From assembly GCA_036897095.1 (NCBI GenBank), contig JAYMSP010001714.1, positions 1-29,460 of the forward strand: a DNA stretch of 29,460 nucleotides, written 5' to 3'. The notes under the pieces were generated by a model, which was not told the origin of the DNA, did not search any database, and saw only the letters and a program-made list of their open reading frames with translations. This DNA is from Plantago elongata (lineage: Eukaryota > Streptophyta > Magnoliopsida > Lamiales > Plantaginaceae). Shown here piece after piece: positions 19,115 through 29,288 of this stretch (the stretch's first letter is position 1; every line of letters starts with the position of its first letter). Position numbers and translations under genes: made by a program.

Positions 19115-19494
19115 CCTTAAATGAACATGAGTTGACGATCGTTGATACTTGATACGATGTGGGAATATTGCCTCAGTAAAAACATTGCTAAGAAAACGCA
19201 GTGGAATAAAAACTTGGTCAAGGGAAAAAGAGTGCATTGTGTATCCATCTTCCCTGATTTATGCATCATTGTACTTTTTCGAACTGGTGCAATTTCATTC
19301 TTCCAAACCAACTTTTTAAATGTGATGTGGTTGAGCAAATCTTCAGTTATGTTGTACTTCTTCAGGAAGAACTCTTCAAATACTTGAAACGCATATAGTT
19401 CCAAAATGTCATAGTAGAACTCCATTATATTGTAAAGATATATACCCAACAAGCCCATAACTCTTATTTTTACCAAACAGTTTCACAATCATGG

Positions 19495-19529
<35 letters not shown>

Positions 19530-21291
19530 GCTTCATTAAGAACTTGGGAAGGAAAAAAAGAGTGCAACCATTTCTCAAGGAATGTAGAAAGTAGTCATTG
19601 TTGTTTGACATCCATTACTTCATGTAATTTCTATAGGAGGTATAATAAGGATCATTGTAGCTCTTGATAGCGCAATTCATTGTGGTACTTGTGGACCATA
19701 AATGTCACAAAGATAGTGATAATACTCCTTGTAATAATCTCTTACATGCTCAAACTTCAGGTTAGCCAACATTAGTGTTACCAATAATACACTTCACAAG
19801 TCATGAGAACCATATCTGAAACCTTAGTTCCTCAAGAACTTTACTCATTCAATCTATGTTCATCAACATGATACTTTTAGTCTTTCTTTGGGACTAACCG
19901 TCGGAGATGATATCTCTCCTCATTAAACTTTCTCAGATCATGTAACTTTTAAGTCAAACCATTAAGTACAACTTGCATGTTACTCTAAGTGATAACTTTC
20001 AAATAAGAATAACCATATTATGATGCAATGCTTAGTACCTAAGTACAGATGAATGAGACTCGATAATGCAACAATACCATGCGAAATTTTGAATTCGTTT
20101 GATCAAGAGGACCTCATGTCCATGAGCTCATTTCCATTATAATCACCATGATGTCATCGACTGGACTCACATGTAAGATCTCCAATTGCATTTCCATCGA
20201 ATTTTGCATATGCTTATTCATTTATCGGTTCCATGTATACCACATATCATATAGCTTTTCAAATCAGTACTAATCATCGATATCTGAATACTCTTTGTTG
20301 GTACCATTTCCTCTCATATAGGCCATTTATTTTAATACAAGTATCTATGACATTCTTTACTCCTCAAGAGTACCAACTGTTCGATCTTAACAATCCTTTT
20401 GTACTTCAACATTGGAATTGTATCACACTGAGAATGATTAGTACAGTTGACAAGTTATCTCAATGTTCAACACATGTCAATCTATAATCGGTATGCCTCA
20501 AAATATCGGGTCGTAAAGGGTCAACATTCAAAACATATAATTACATGTTTAAACATATCTTGATATAGTAACGTGAAGCTGAATATTGTGCAAGTCTGAA
20601 CATACACATATATGGGGATCAATGCTCTCCACAAGTTTGATTTTACCAGCTTCCTCATATTCTTACTCCCGTAAGCTGGGAAAAACTAGCTCATACTATT
20701 CATAAGGGCTCAAAACATAAATTTTCATGACCAACTTAGATATATATGCATACAACCATCTAGGTATGCTTTAAGCATTAGTTCTCTATGAAGAACTATT
20801 TTAATAGTTACTCAATATATTTGCACTATCAGATTTTCTTGTGTTGAAAATAAATTGGCCCTTAAATGGGAGATTATACTTGTGGGTTTCCAACCACTTA
20901 TATATCAATCAATATCAACTTTCAATGTTTGACTTTTGCTCATTTCGAGATCTCCACAATCATACTTCATCTCAATGTTGTGTCTTGCCATAATAATAAT
21001 TACAACATGAGAAATCTTTCAACACATAACCATATGAAAACTTCATGATTCACAATAACGGGCCATTACACCCGGATGGCCTAATTTGTCACATCGAGAT
21101 CTCTCATACATCACTTGAATATGGCCTTTCAATATAATGTTACTATTGGACACAATCATTGTGTCTTTCATGATTGGCAAGACTTATCATATCAATTCCT
21201 TCAAGAATTTAGTCTAATATATGCTTGAGCACAGTTTCGTGAGAATTCAAACTCTTGTATGATGAAATCAAGCATACACTTTTACTATGTA
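19115..21291 (-). mobile_element. Degenerate internal DNA of a minus-strand copia element (tentative)
   Basis: Continues the element whose LTR is at 18232-18426, since its polypurine tract rejoins at 19115. No RT, integrase or other copia domain is readable in six frames; open frames are short and without family resemblance. A block around 19158-19232 (GCCTCAGTAAAAACATTGCT, then AAGGGAAAAAGAGTGCA) looks like a non-coding block I associate with plant copia DNA, from memory only. The rest is AT-rich with no terminal structure. It could be a non-coding copia interior or several unrelated fragments. Confidence 0.35.
19499..19528 (+). repeat. (GT)15 microsatellite
   Basis: Uninterrupted GT dinucleotide run following ATGGATAT. 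Confidence 0.95.
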
Positions 21292-22295
21292 TGTTGGTCC
21301 AGAAAACGGCACAGGAAAAGACTAGAAGGGGGGTGAAGAGTCTTTTCAAACTTTTATCGATAAACACTATTTCTCATAAACTGGTGGGTTTCTGATACTT
21401 AAATTAAGAGAGCTGAAGACTTAAGCAATAGATAAATGTAATTGTGCTTTGCAGTAGTAAATGCGTTTGTGTACAATGTTGGAATGTAATTAAAATAATA
21501 AATAACACAACAAGTATAGTGGTATCTGGAGGTGGTGTAATCCTCCAACTAGTCCACTTCGACATTTCTGAGACTTGGAATTCACTAGAACAGAACATTG
21601 AATTCTCCTTACAATATATCATATTCTAAGATCCCTACAAATAAATTCTTCCCAACCAAATGTTCTCCCTGAGTTGTTCCCTAGTTCCTAGAGTCAAGTA
21701 CTTCATGTACTCAAGATAACCTTGGAGCTATTCTTTGATTTTCCAAATCAAGTACTTCATGTACTCCACACCTTGATGGTGTTAGTTATAAGTTGATTGT
21801 CAGGAAAGCTTCTTGTATAACTTTTCAGCTATATTTTCAGAGAGTTTCGAAGAGATAACACTACTTGATACACATATTCAATGTATGGTAGGTTCTCTTT
21901 TACTGACCCAAGTAATTGGTATCCGTTCTGGAGAATGAGAAAGGGCATCCGAAAGTTCAACTCTTTCACGAAAAATAATCTCTTGTTATAGGTTCAGGAC
22001 ACTTAGAACTACTGAAGATTTTTCGAGCTTGTTAGACCATCTCCAATGGTGACGACACGACGACGCGTCGTCGTCGTTTTTGCTGCAGTGATGACGCGTC
22101 GTCGTCGCGTCGTCAATGCCACGTCCTTTTTTTATAATTCAAAATTCAAATTCAAATTCAAAATTCAAAATTACAAACAAGGCACACTTTGGAAAGTAAA
22201 TTACAAACTAGGCACACGACGGAAAGTAAAACACAAAGAAACTGCAGAAGGTAAAAAAAACAAAGTCAACACACTACAGAAGCGATCCTTCACCA

Positions 22296-23458
22296 TTAGC
22301 CCGATCCAAACAGCTGTTTGCCAAGTGCTTCTAAGTGTGCTTTGGCCTCGTCAGGCAAGTTGGCGCAGTTTGCCACAAGTGCCAAGTACGTGTCCATCAT
22401 CTTCCCCTTTGCCTTACACTCCTCCTTCTCGCTAGCAAGCTCCAACTTTTCCTTTTCAACTTCAACCCATTGGGGATAATTCTCGTTTAAGCTGGTTATT
22501 CCCTCGCCCAAGGCATCCATTGAAGAGTTACCGAAAGTGACATTCTTAGCCAACTTCTTGGCCTTGTCACTACCAATGGGACGTTTGATACTTGCCGCAC
22601 TTTCATAACCCCGATTCCGCTTACTTCCGCTACTGCCACCTGCACCTGCTGATTCCATTGGTTGATCACCTACATCAACATCGTCACCTTCAAACCCAAC
22701 CTCCCCAGTTGGTACAAACTTCTTCATGGTTTCCTCCAAGTTCATCTTCATTTCCCACTCTGGGTATGCTTTCATGGAATCCCACTGTTTGAACACCGTG
22801 AACGAGTTGTGGTTCTTCAATTTCTCCCTATATAATTCTTGGGCAGTGTCTCGCACATCGGACTCATTGTAGCCACTCTGATTGCCGAGCATGACAGTAG
22901 CACGCTCCACACAAATCATCCAATGATTTATGTCATCTCTTAGCCGCCCCCATCTTCCACGAAGCGAATCATGAGACCAGAATTTATCCATCCCAGTCAT
23001 CATTCCTGCCCTCTTTATATCCTCGTACTTCTCTGCAACAAGAAGGAACAATTTTCTGTACTTCTGATCCGTTCCAACAATAGCATTCTGACTAACCTCC
23101 ATGTAGGCTGAGATGAGCCCGATGTCCTCACTCTCGTTGTACGGGTTGTTCCGTGAGGTTGTTGTGTTGGTTGCCGCTCCTCCGGTGGCTTTGGCTTTTC
23201 CACGCCTCCGGATCGGTTGTTTTTTCAGCTGCGTCTCAAACACGAACTCCTCTAATTTCGGTGTTTGTGAAAACATTAGTGTTTGGGAGGATGGAGATTG
23301 GTATTGTTGAGTGCAGGGCTCTTGGAACAAAGGCCGAAGGACACTCGTCTGGGACTCGGATAGGGTGGAAAAATCGTGTTGTTGTAGTGAGCTTGCATTA
23401 GCTCTATGTATTTGTGGGGGTTGTTTTCTTTGCACCACTGCAAATGATCATCATCCAT
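22296..23458 (-). CDS. PIF/Pong-type ORF1: Myb/SANT-like plus NAM-associated C-terminal domain
   Basis: A long frame (380 codons, 23438-22296) has a trihelix/Myb-like region at about residues 96-230 (YNESEDIGLISAYMEVSQNA, IVGTDQKYRKLF, SLRGRWGRLRDDIN, TAQELYRE). A NAM-associated C-terminal part follows at about 280-375 (KRPIGSDKAKKLA, QWVEVEKEKLELASEKEE). In autonomous Pong/PIF elements ORF1 binds element DNA and helps the separate transposase. Annotators often call such proteins glutathione S-transferase T3-like. This frame has no ATG before Met55 (it opens at GTG GTG). The natural ATG appears to be 23458 in another frame (MDDDHLQWCKENNPHKYIEL), so a single frameshift within about the first 100-130 bases is likely. 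The body is otherwise open, which suggests recent activity or constraint. Confidence 0.8.
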
Positions 23459-23576
23459 CTCGCCGAAAAATGAAAGGGGAAAGGGTGTTTTGGGAGAAGA
23501 GAGTTTTTTGAGTTTATTAAGAGAGAAAGAGGAGTTGGAGTTAGGATGAGGTGAAGAATATGAAGATTGGGGGTTG

Positions 23577-23584
23577 TTTTATAG
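23577..23584 (-). promoter_or_regulatory. Probable TATA box of the ORF1 gene
   Basis: Minus strand CTATAAAA about 120 bp upstream of ATG 23458. It is the downstream member of a duplicated module: TTTTATAGAT plus TAGCCGTTGGT occurs at 23577 and 23688, 111 bp apart on the plus strand. Confidence 0.5.
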
Positions 23585-23609
23585 ATGTTGAAACAATATA
23601 GCCGTTGGT

Positions 23610-23661
23610 AAATTCAAATTCAAAATTCAAATTCAAATTCAAAATTCAAAATTCAAAATTA
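23610..23661. repeat. AATTCAAA low-complexity tract in the PIF element
   Basis: Repeats of AATTCAAA / ATTCAAA. The same tract occurs near the other end (22137-22172) on the same strand, so it is a direct, not inverted, subterminal repeat. Confidence 0.85.
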
Positions 23662-24570
23662 AAAAGAAAAAATCAAATTTAGTCTCATTTTATAGATCCT
23701 GAAAAAACTTAGCCGTTGGTGATTTTTTTATATTTTTTTATTTCGTATTTTTGGAGATATTATCGTTTGAAAATGGATAAAAGGTGATTTTCGAAAAAAG
23801 AAATTAAAAATAAAATAAAAAGACACGTGGCAGCAGACGCCGCGCCCATGACGCCCCGTTGGGGCTGGTCTTAGTCGAAATAGAAAGCTTGGAGGATGCT
23901 AGTAAGATGCGTGAGAGAATACTTTGCTTGATAAGTAGATATGAGCGTAGTTCGTGTGTGTATTTCTCAACTTCTAAGTGGTGATATTTATAGATGAATA
24001 TGAGAGTCGTTTTAATAGTATTCGTAAGACCTTCTCAAAATTCAATCCGTTGATATCTCGAAATGAGTACTCAGAAGTCCCTTTCTCATTTTTCACAGAG
24101 CACTATGCATTGAGCGACTTTCCAGCCGATGTAATTAATGCATTGTACTATTTCTTGTCATGTAGTCTCAACGGACACATGAGCCTTTCAGATGGCTAGC
24201 ATGCTCCTGAACTCAATGATGTCATATGCTCAAAGACTTGTTATGTTCAATATTAGCACTATACAATATTATTTCTGAACATAGTCCATCTCAGTAGACT
24301 AACCCTTATGTCTTCATCAAACTTGTGCAATCTTCAGTCTTCAAATCTTCAATTGAAATCCATTGCTAGGATCTTTCTTCATGGCCTTTCTTGAAATATA
24401 AAATTACATTCAGAGATCCAATAATTCTATTACAAGTTTTACTAGACTAACATACTAGTGATTTCCTCTTTTACAATGTTCAAGTGAGCCAAGAGTACTA
24501 GTCACCATTATGTACTAAGATAAGTCATATGGTGATTGATAAAAAATACTAAGAAATATTCCTAAAATTT

Positions 24571-25031
24571 TCCCCCCTTTTTGACTAGTGAACCATGACT
24601 ATATCAAAGTCCTATTAAAAACATGGAAGCGAAAACAATCTACCACTTAACTATTTCAAATGATATTCAATCAGTTGATTAAGTGCAGAAAGTAAACATC
24701 AATCAAATCACAATAAGTGATCTTTCCTGACAAGTTATTTTCTATTAATGGTTTTTGAGAGTATGATCATCCTTAAGAACTTATTACAGAACAGGGAAAA
24801 ATCCGAAAAAGGTACACTAAGTTGTGAAATTTCCGAAAAAAGTATATTTGGTTGTTACTGCCCAATTTTAGTACCTTACGTTAACATTGTGTCCAATTTA
24901 GGTACACCGTGACATGTGGCAGCTTAATTATGTGACATGTGTCACATTGAAAATAACAAAAATACGGTGGACCTAAACATAAATACGATGGTCCTTATTA
25001 ATTGCAAATAGATCCTAAGATTTAACAATAT
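24571..25031. other. Copia flank and candidate non-autonomous DNA element fragment
   Basis: 24571-24790 is AT-rich DNA next to the polypurine-like tract, probably copia interior. 24795-25010 has a different character: CAGGGAAAAATCCGAAAAAG, then TTCCGAAAAAAGTATATTTGG, then GACATGTGGCAGC and GTGACATGTGTCACATTG (a near-palindrome). This looks like a MITE or MULE-derived fragment, but I cannot find a matching opposite terminus or target duplication. Confidence 0.3.
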
Positions 25032-25220
25032 TACTTCCTCCGGTCCAATAAAAGCTTCCTAAGCTTCAACTTTCTCTTAGATTAAGGAAATTGTAATAAA
25101 AAAATAGTTTGTAAGAAGTATTATATTGGTAAAGTTGTAAGTGGGTGATGAAGTAAGAGATAGATTGAATAAAGTGGGAAAGGGAAATAATAAAGAATTA
25201 GGTAATGGAGTGAAAACTTT
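25032..25220 (+). mobile_element. Truncated Stowaway-like MITE
   Basis: Starts TACTTCCTCCGGTCCAATAA, close to the Stowaway (Tc1/mariner) terminus CTCCCTCCGTCCC next to a TA target. It continues with AT-rich, hairpin-prone DNA and ends around AAAACTTTCCATTT. The matching right terminus is absent, so it is probably truncated. Confidence 0.45.
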
Positions 25221-26400
25221 CCATTTACAGCTCTCTTTCAGCGGAAGCATGAGTAAAAATATTTGATGCAATTCCTTCGAAGTTGGATTTCATGATCTTT
25301 CTCAAATAGGTTTTTGGTGCAATACTATATAGTATAGGTTTTCAAAATAGCTTCTTGTAGTTTGGCAAATATTTACATATAATGGATGCCCAAATAAGCT
25401 AAGCAACCCCGCAAATCCTGGTAAAAGGATAATACTACTTTAGCTTTTACGCAAAAACAACTAATGACACGCTTAAACCCCCAGAAACGAGCTAAGTCAA
25501 TCTAGAACAAATAGGCATATAATCACACAATAATCCAGCAAGAAACAGTACTAAGAGACCAAATAGCATAATTTATACATAAACCATAAATGGTTCAACA
25601 AGGATTAAACAAGTAACTAGCAGATAACTTAGACCAACTAGACGATACCAAAACTTGATACAACAATAAGCAAGAGCAGCCAACAGAATAGATGGACTCG
25701 ATAACCAACAAATGAGCATTCAAGAAACGAATAGAACACGACAACAAAACTGACCGGCACAGAAACACAAAGTTCATAGCCACACATCCACACTAGATCT
25801 ACAAAGCCAATATAAAGGGACGAATTCGACATACAAGCACATCAACCTAGCATGCAGGTTAAGTCAGTTTGTGAACAAAAATCAGGTTCCAAAAATAGTC
25901 GATCGACTAAATAATAAGCATTACAGGCATCAGAAATTAGAATAGAGCAGACAAAGCAGTCACACATAGCTCACAAGTAGATAGAGTAAGAGCAGTCGTG
26001 GACGGAGTAAGACGATAAACATATAATCATCGACTCATACAACCAGATCAGACTCAGCGACAAGCCACACACATATTGACTCCAGTTCACCCACAATCGA
26101 ATGCAGTAGTCCACCAACAGTCATACAAAGCAACACAAGGCTGCATCTAGGACTCACAGAAACCCAGTCACAACCAGTTCGAACAGCACAAGGAAGGAGA
26201 CAAAAACGGAGTAACACATCACAAGAACCTTTCTACCAAAAGACGGACCTCGACTAGCATAAATCAGCAAATTAGAGCACAACAAGGTTCGAGATCGACA
26301 ACACATTACAGACACACAGTTCAACAGAGAAGGCAGAGCATCACAAACAACTACACAGACGCAGTCGAAAGTCAGAAGTCGGAAAAGAGAAGAAAATAAA
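25221..26400. other. Unassigned A/C-biased DNA
   Basis: From about 25380 the plus strand is rich in A and C and poor in G and T over more than 1 kb, with no convincing frame on either strand. Minus-strand frames are short and Ser/Leu/Cys/Val-rich, as expected from the composition. It might be the minus-strand leader or intron of an unknown transcript, or retroelement DNA. I recognise no termini. Confidence 0.4.
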
Positions 26401-26576
26401 GCACGATTGATAGTGAACATGGAACGACTAATGAACTGTAAAACGAACTCGATTCAGACACTCAATTTGAATTCTAGCAAAGACCAAAATAGCAACACAA
26501 AACCCCACCCAGAAATAAAATCGAGAGGGGAATGCTTAACGGAACGATTCAAGAGCGAGCAAGATCGCGAATTGAA

Positions 26577-26960
26577 GAGAGGTGGCAGTGGTGGTGGCGA
26601 AAACGGCGGAGCTGGATCAACCGGTGGTGATGATGACGATTGGTGGGTCGAACGGTGGAGGAGACACCGATGGTGATGTACTATTGTGTGGTGGTTTCCG
26701 GTGATTTGAGGGGAAATGGTGGGGAATGATGGTGATGAAACACTCGTGGTGGAGGTGGCAACCGGATGTGGAGGAGGTGCGGGAGGCCGACAGTGGTGGT
26801 GGCGTCGAATTGAAGGTGTGGTGTTGGCGATTGGCATCGCGAATGAAGCGGGGTGGAGGGACAGTTGAAGATACGATAGTGGTGGTGACTAGTAGCTAGT
26901 GATGATCGGAGTGATGGAGTCATCAGTGATGGTGGTGGGCGGAGGGTGAGAAGTGATGGA
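26577..26960. repeat. GGT/GTGG-rich low-complexity block
   Basis: Dense GGTGGTGG, GGTGATGATG and TGGTGGTG motifs on the plus strand (CCACCACC on the minus). The minus-strand frame 26837-26454 is a Pro/His/Ser-rich 127-aa ORF that follows from the repeat and resembles no family I know. Such blocks occur in leaders of some plant LTR elements and in poorly conserved first exons. Confidence 0.6.
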
Positions 26961-27059
26961 GGCTGACCGTTGGTGAAGAAGAAGTCGAGGAAAAAGAAAC
27001 GAAGAAATAATCGTAAAGTAGATGGAGGCGGTCTGATTGGGTTATGGGGTGCAATTGGA

Positions 27060-27718
27060 AATAGAAAAAGATTAAACCCTTGATAATTTAAACACTAGAA
27101 AAAGCTATAATTAATTCGATTATATCCAGTTAAACACTAGAATATATAACTAATGAGTGAATTTCACAAGAAACAACCCTTAAATAGAGACATTAAAACA
27201 AAAGTTTTAAATATTACAAACTAACTCCAAACAAAAATAAGTTATTAAAAGCCATCCAATCAAGGGCCAACAACTGGATATTTGAAAATGGATCCATATA
27301 TATATATATATTGTTATAACCCGATTTTCAACTTCATTACGCATCATCACACGAAAAACCTCAGCTTAAATTTTCTCTGTCTAAAAAAACTCTCCCCCAA
27401 CCAAGGGCAAGTAACTAGATAAGAAACAACCAATATCGTCCTGTTTTTCCTATAAAAAATTGCCGATCTCTCTCCCAACCAAGGGCCAACAACATATATT
27501 GTCGAATTTCAGCCAAAAACGCGATCGAAATTGAAGGTTTTTCTCTTTTTCTTAACTATTTTCATCGTTTTTTCATGTTTTGCATCGATAGTTACATGTT
27601 GTTTACATTCCTTATTGTTCGTAGATGTCAAAAACAACTACATCAACTGAAACTACGAGTTATGTACATTGTTGTTTACGTACATTGTTGATCTAGATCT
27701 ATTAATCTATATTTTAGA
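27060..27718. other. AT-rich DNA with short repeats before the tandem array
   Basis: No gene found. It holds an (AT)8 run at 27296-27311 and three copies of a CCAA(C/T)CAAGGGC motif (about 27255, 27399, 27477). A TATA-like CCTATAAAAAATTGCC near 27449 is followed by a pyrimidine-rich leader-like stretch, which might be a promoter, but no frame follows. Confidence 0.4.
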
Positions 27719-29260
27719 GTTTTAATAGTAATTCTTTGATGTTGTTGTTGTTTATGCATTTAGAAGGTATAATCATGATTGCATAAGGATTATAGAGTAT
27801 TTTTATTTAAGATCTGATCTCAAATATCAACTCAAATCTGATAAAAAAGGGTATGAAACATATGTTCTCAAGAATAATACCTATGTTTTCATTCAAAACC
27901 TGACAGTCATTTTGTGCTCTGTTTTTCGACACATTATATTGCATTCTGTTTTCTACTGTATTTTCTATATTCTCACGCATGTGTAGTATGATCTCACATA
28001 TATATCCTATGATATCAACAATATCTACTATGTTTGCTTTGAAAGTTAATGCTCATCATTTTTGTTGATGTTTATGTATTCACATGGTGTAATCGTGCTT
28101 CAGTAAAGTTTTAATGGTAATTCATTGATGTTATTGTTGTTTATGCATTTAGAAGGTGTAGTCATGCTTGCATAAGGATTATAGAGTGTTTTTATTCAAT
28201 AACTGACCTCAAATATCAACTCAAATCTGAAAAAAAAGGATATAAAATGTTTTTTTGTTTATTATGTTTATACTATGTTCTCAAGAATATTACCTATGTT
28301 CTCAAGAATAATACCTATGTTTTCATTCAAAACCTGACAATCGTTTTGTGCTCTATTTTTCTACACATTATATTGCATTCTGTTTTCTACTGTATTTTCT
28401 ATATTCTCACGCATATGTAGTATGATCTCACATATATATCCTATGATCTCAACAATATCTACTATGTTTGCTTTGAAGTTAATGCTTATCATTTTGGTTG
28501 ATGTTTATGTATTCACATGGTGTAATCGTGCTTCAATAAAGTTTTAATGGTAATTCATTGATGTTATTGTTGTTTATGCATTTAGAAGGTGTAGTCATGC
28601 TTGCATAAGGATTATAGAGTGTTTTTATTCAATAACTGACCTTAAATATCAACTCAAATCTGAAGAAAAAAAAGGATATAAAACGCTTCTATGTTTATTC
28701 TGTTTATGCTATGTTCTCAAGAATATTACCTATGTTCTCAAGAATAATACCTATGTTTTCATTCAAAACCTGACAATCGTTTTGTGCTCTGTTTTTCTAC
28801 ACATTACTTTACATTCTGTTTTCTACTGTATTTTTCTATGTTCTTACACATATGTACTATGATCTCAACAATATCTACTATGTTTGCTTTGAAGTTAATG
28901 CTCATCATTTTTGTTGATGTTTATGTATTCACATGGTGTAATCGTGCTTCAATAAGGAGTTAATTGTGTTTTAAATGAAATCAAATCTGAAAAAATGTAT
29001 ACATTGTTTATATATTCTTTCCTATATTTGATATGTTCTCAAGAATATTACCTATGTTCTCTAAAATATGTGATATATTTTCATTCAAAACCTTTTAGTC
29101 GTTTTGTGTTATGTTTTCGACAATATTATGTAGAATCTTAGTGTTTTTACTGTATCTCTTATGTTGTTACGTATTATGTACTATCTTCTCACCAATATGT
29201 CATATGATCTCAACAATATCTGCTATGTTTGCTATGAAATAATTGTTCATTAATGTTATT
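27719..29260. repeat. Tandem array of ~0.4-kb units, about 3.5 copies
   Basis: GTTTTAAT(A/G)GTAATTC recurs at 27719, 28108 and 28541. CACATGGTGTAATCGTGCTTC recurs at 28081, 28514 and 28930. Periods are 389-433 bp, so units vary in length. Each unit also holds CTATGTTCTCAAGAATA (doubled in the middle units), CATTCAAAACCTGACA and CAACAATATCTACTATGTTT. The last copy (from 28930) is the most diverged. No unit has a sustained open frame. Confidence 0.88.
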
Positions 29261-29288
29261 GTTTTTCCATGTAGAAGATTACAAAATC

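Larger units (their letters stand above)
22035..23870 (-). mobile_element. PIF/Harbinger-type DNA transposon carrying only ORF1
   Basis: Terminal inverted repeats GACCATCTCCAATGG (22035-22049) and, at the right end read inward, GACCAGCCCCAACGG (23870-23856) match at 12 of 15 positions. They are flanked by 3-bp TTA target duplications (22032-22034 and 23871-23873), the preferred PIF/Harbinger target. The only gene is a Myb/SANT-like ORF1 on the minus strand. No DDE transposase frame exists, so it is a non-autonomous derivative that would need a transposase supplied elsewhere. AATTCAAA repeats lie near both ends (22137-22172 and 23610-23661). CGTCG-rich subterminal DNA is on the left only. Confidence 0.85.
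21292..24570 (-). mobile_element. Long copia LTR on the minus strand, split by a PIF/Harbinger element
   Basis: On the minus strand the left edge ends TTCTGGACCAACA (21292), with a CTTCACCCCCCTTCTAGTC block just before it, a combination I associate with ends of SIRE-type LTRs. On the right, AAAAGGGGGGAAAA (24580-24567, minus) resembles a polypurine tract at the LTR start. A TATA box (CTATAAATATC, around 23983-23993, minus) lies between. Without the inserted transposon the segment is about 1.4 kb. The exact right boundary is uncertain because no clear TG start adjoins the tract, and no second LTR is in the window. A short direct repeat, TCAAGTACTTCATGTACTC, occurs twice near 21694 and 21748. 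Confidence 0.45.

Noticed and set aside
19142-19387. 81-codon plus-strand frame and its 119-codon minus-strand partner (19117-19476)
   Set aside because: No recognisable domain on either strand; located in degenerate copia DNA.
22046-22435. 129-codon plus-strand open frame in the PIF element
   Set aside because: Arg/Val repeats come from the CGTCG subterminal DNA, and the rest is antisense to ORF1.
26454-26837. 127-codon Pro/His-rich minus-strand frame
   Set aside because: Composition follows from the GGT-rich repeat; there is no domain, no good start context and no supporting splice structure. Kept only as low-complexity DNA.
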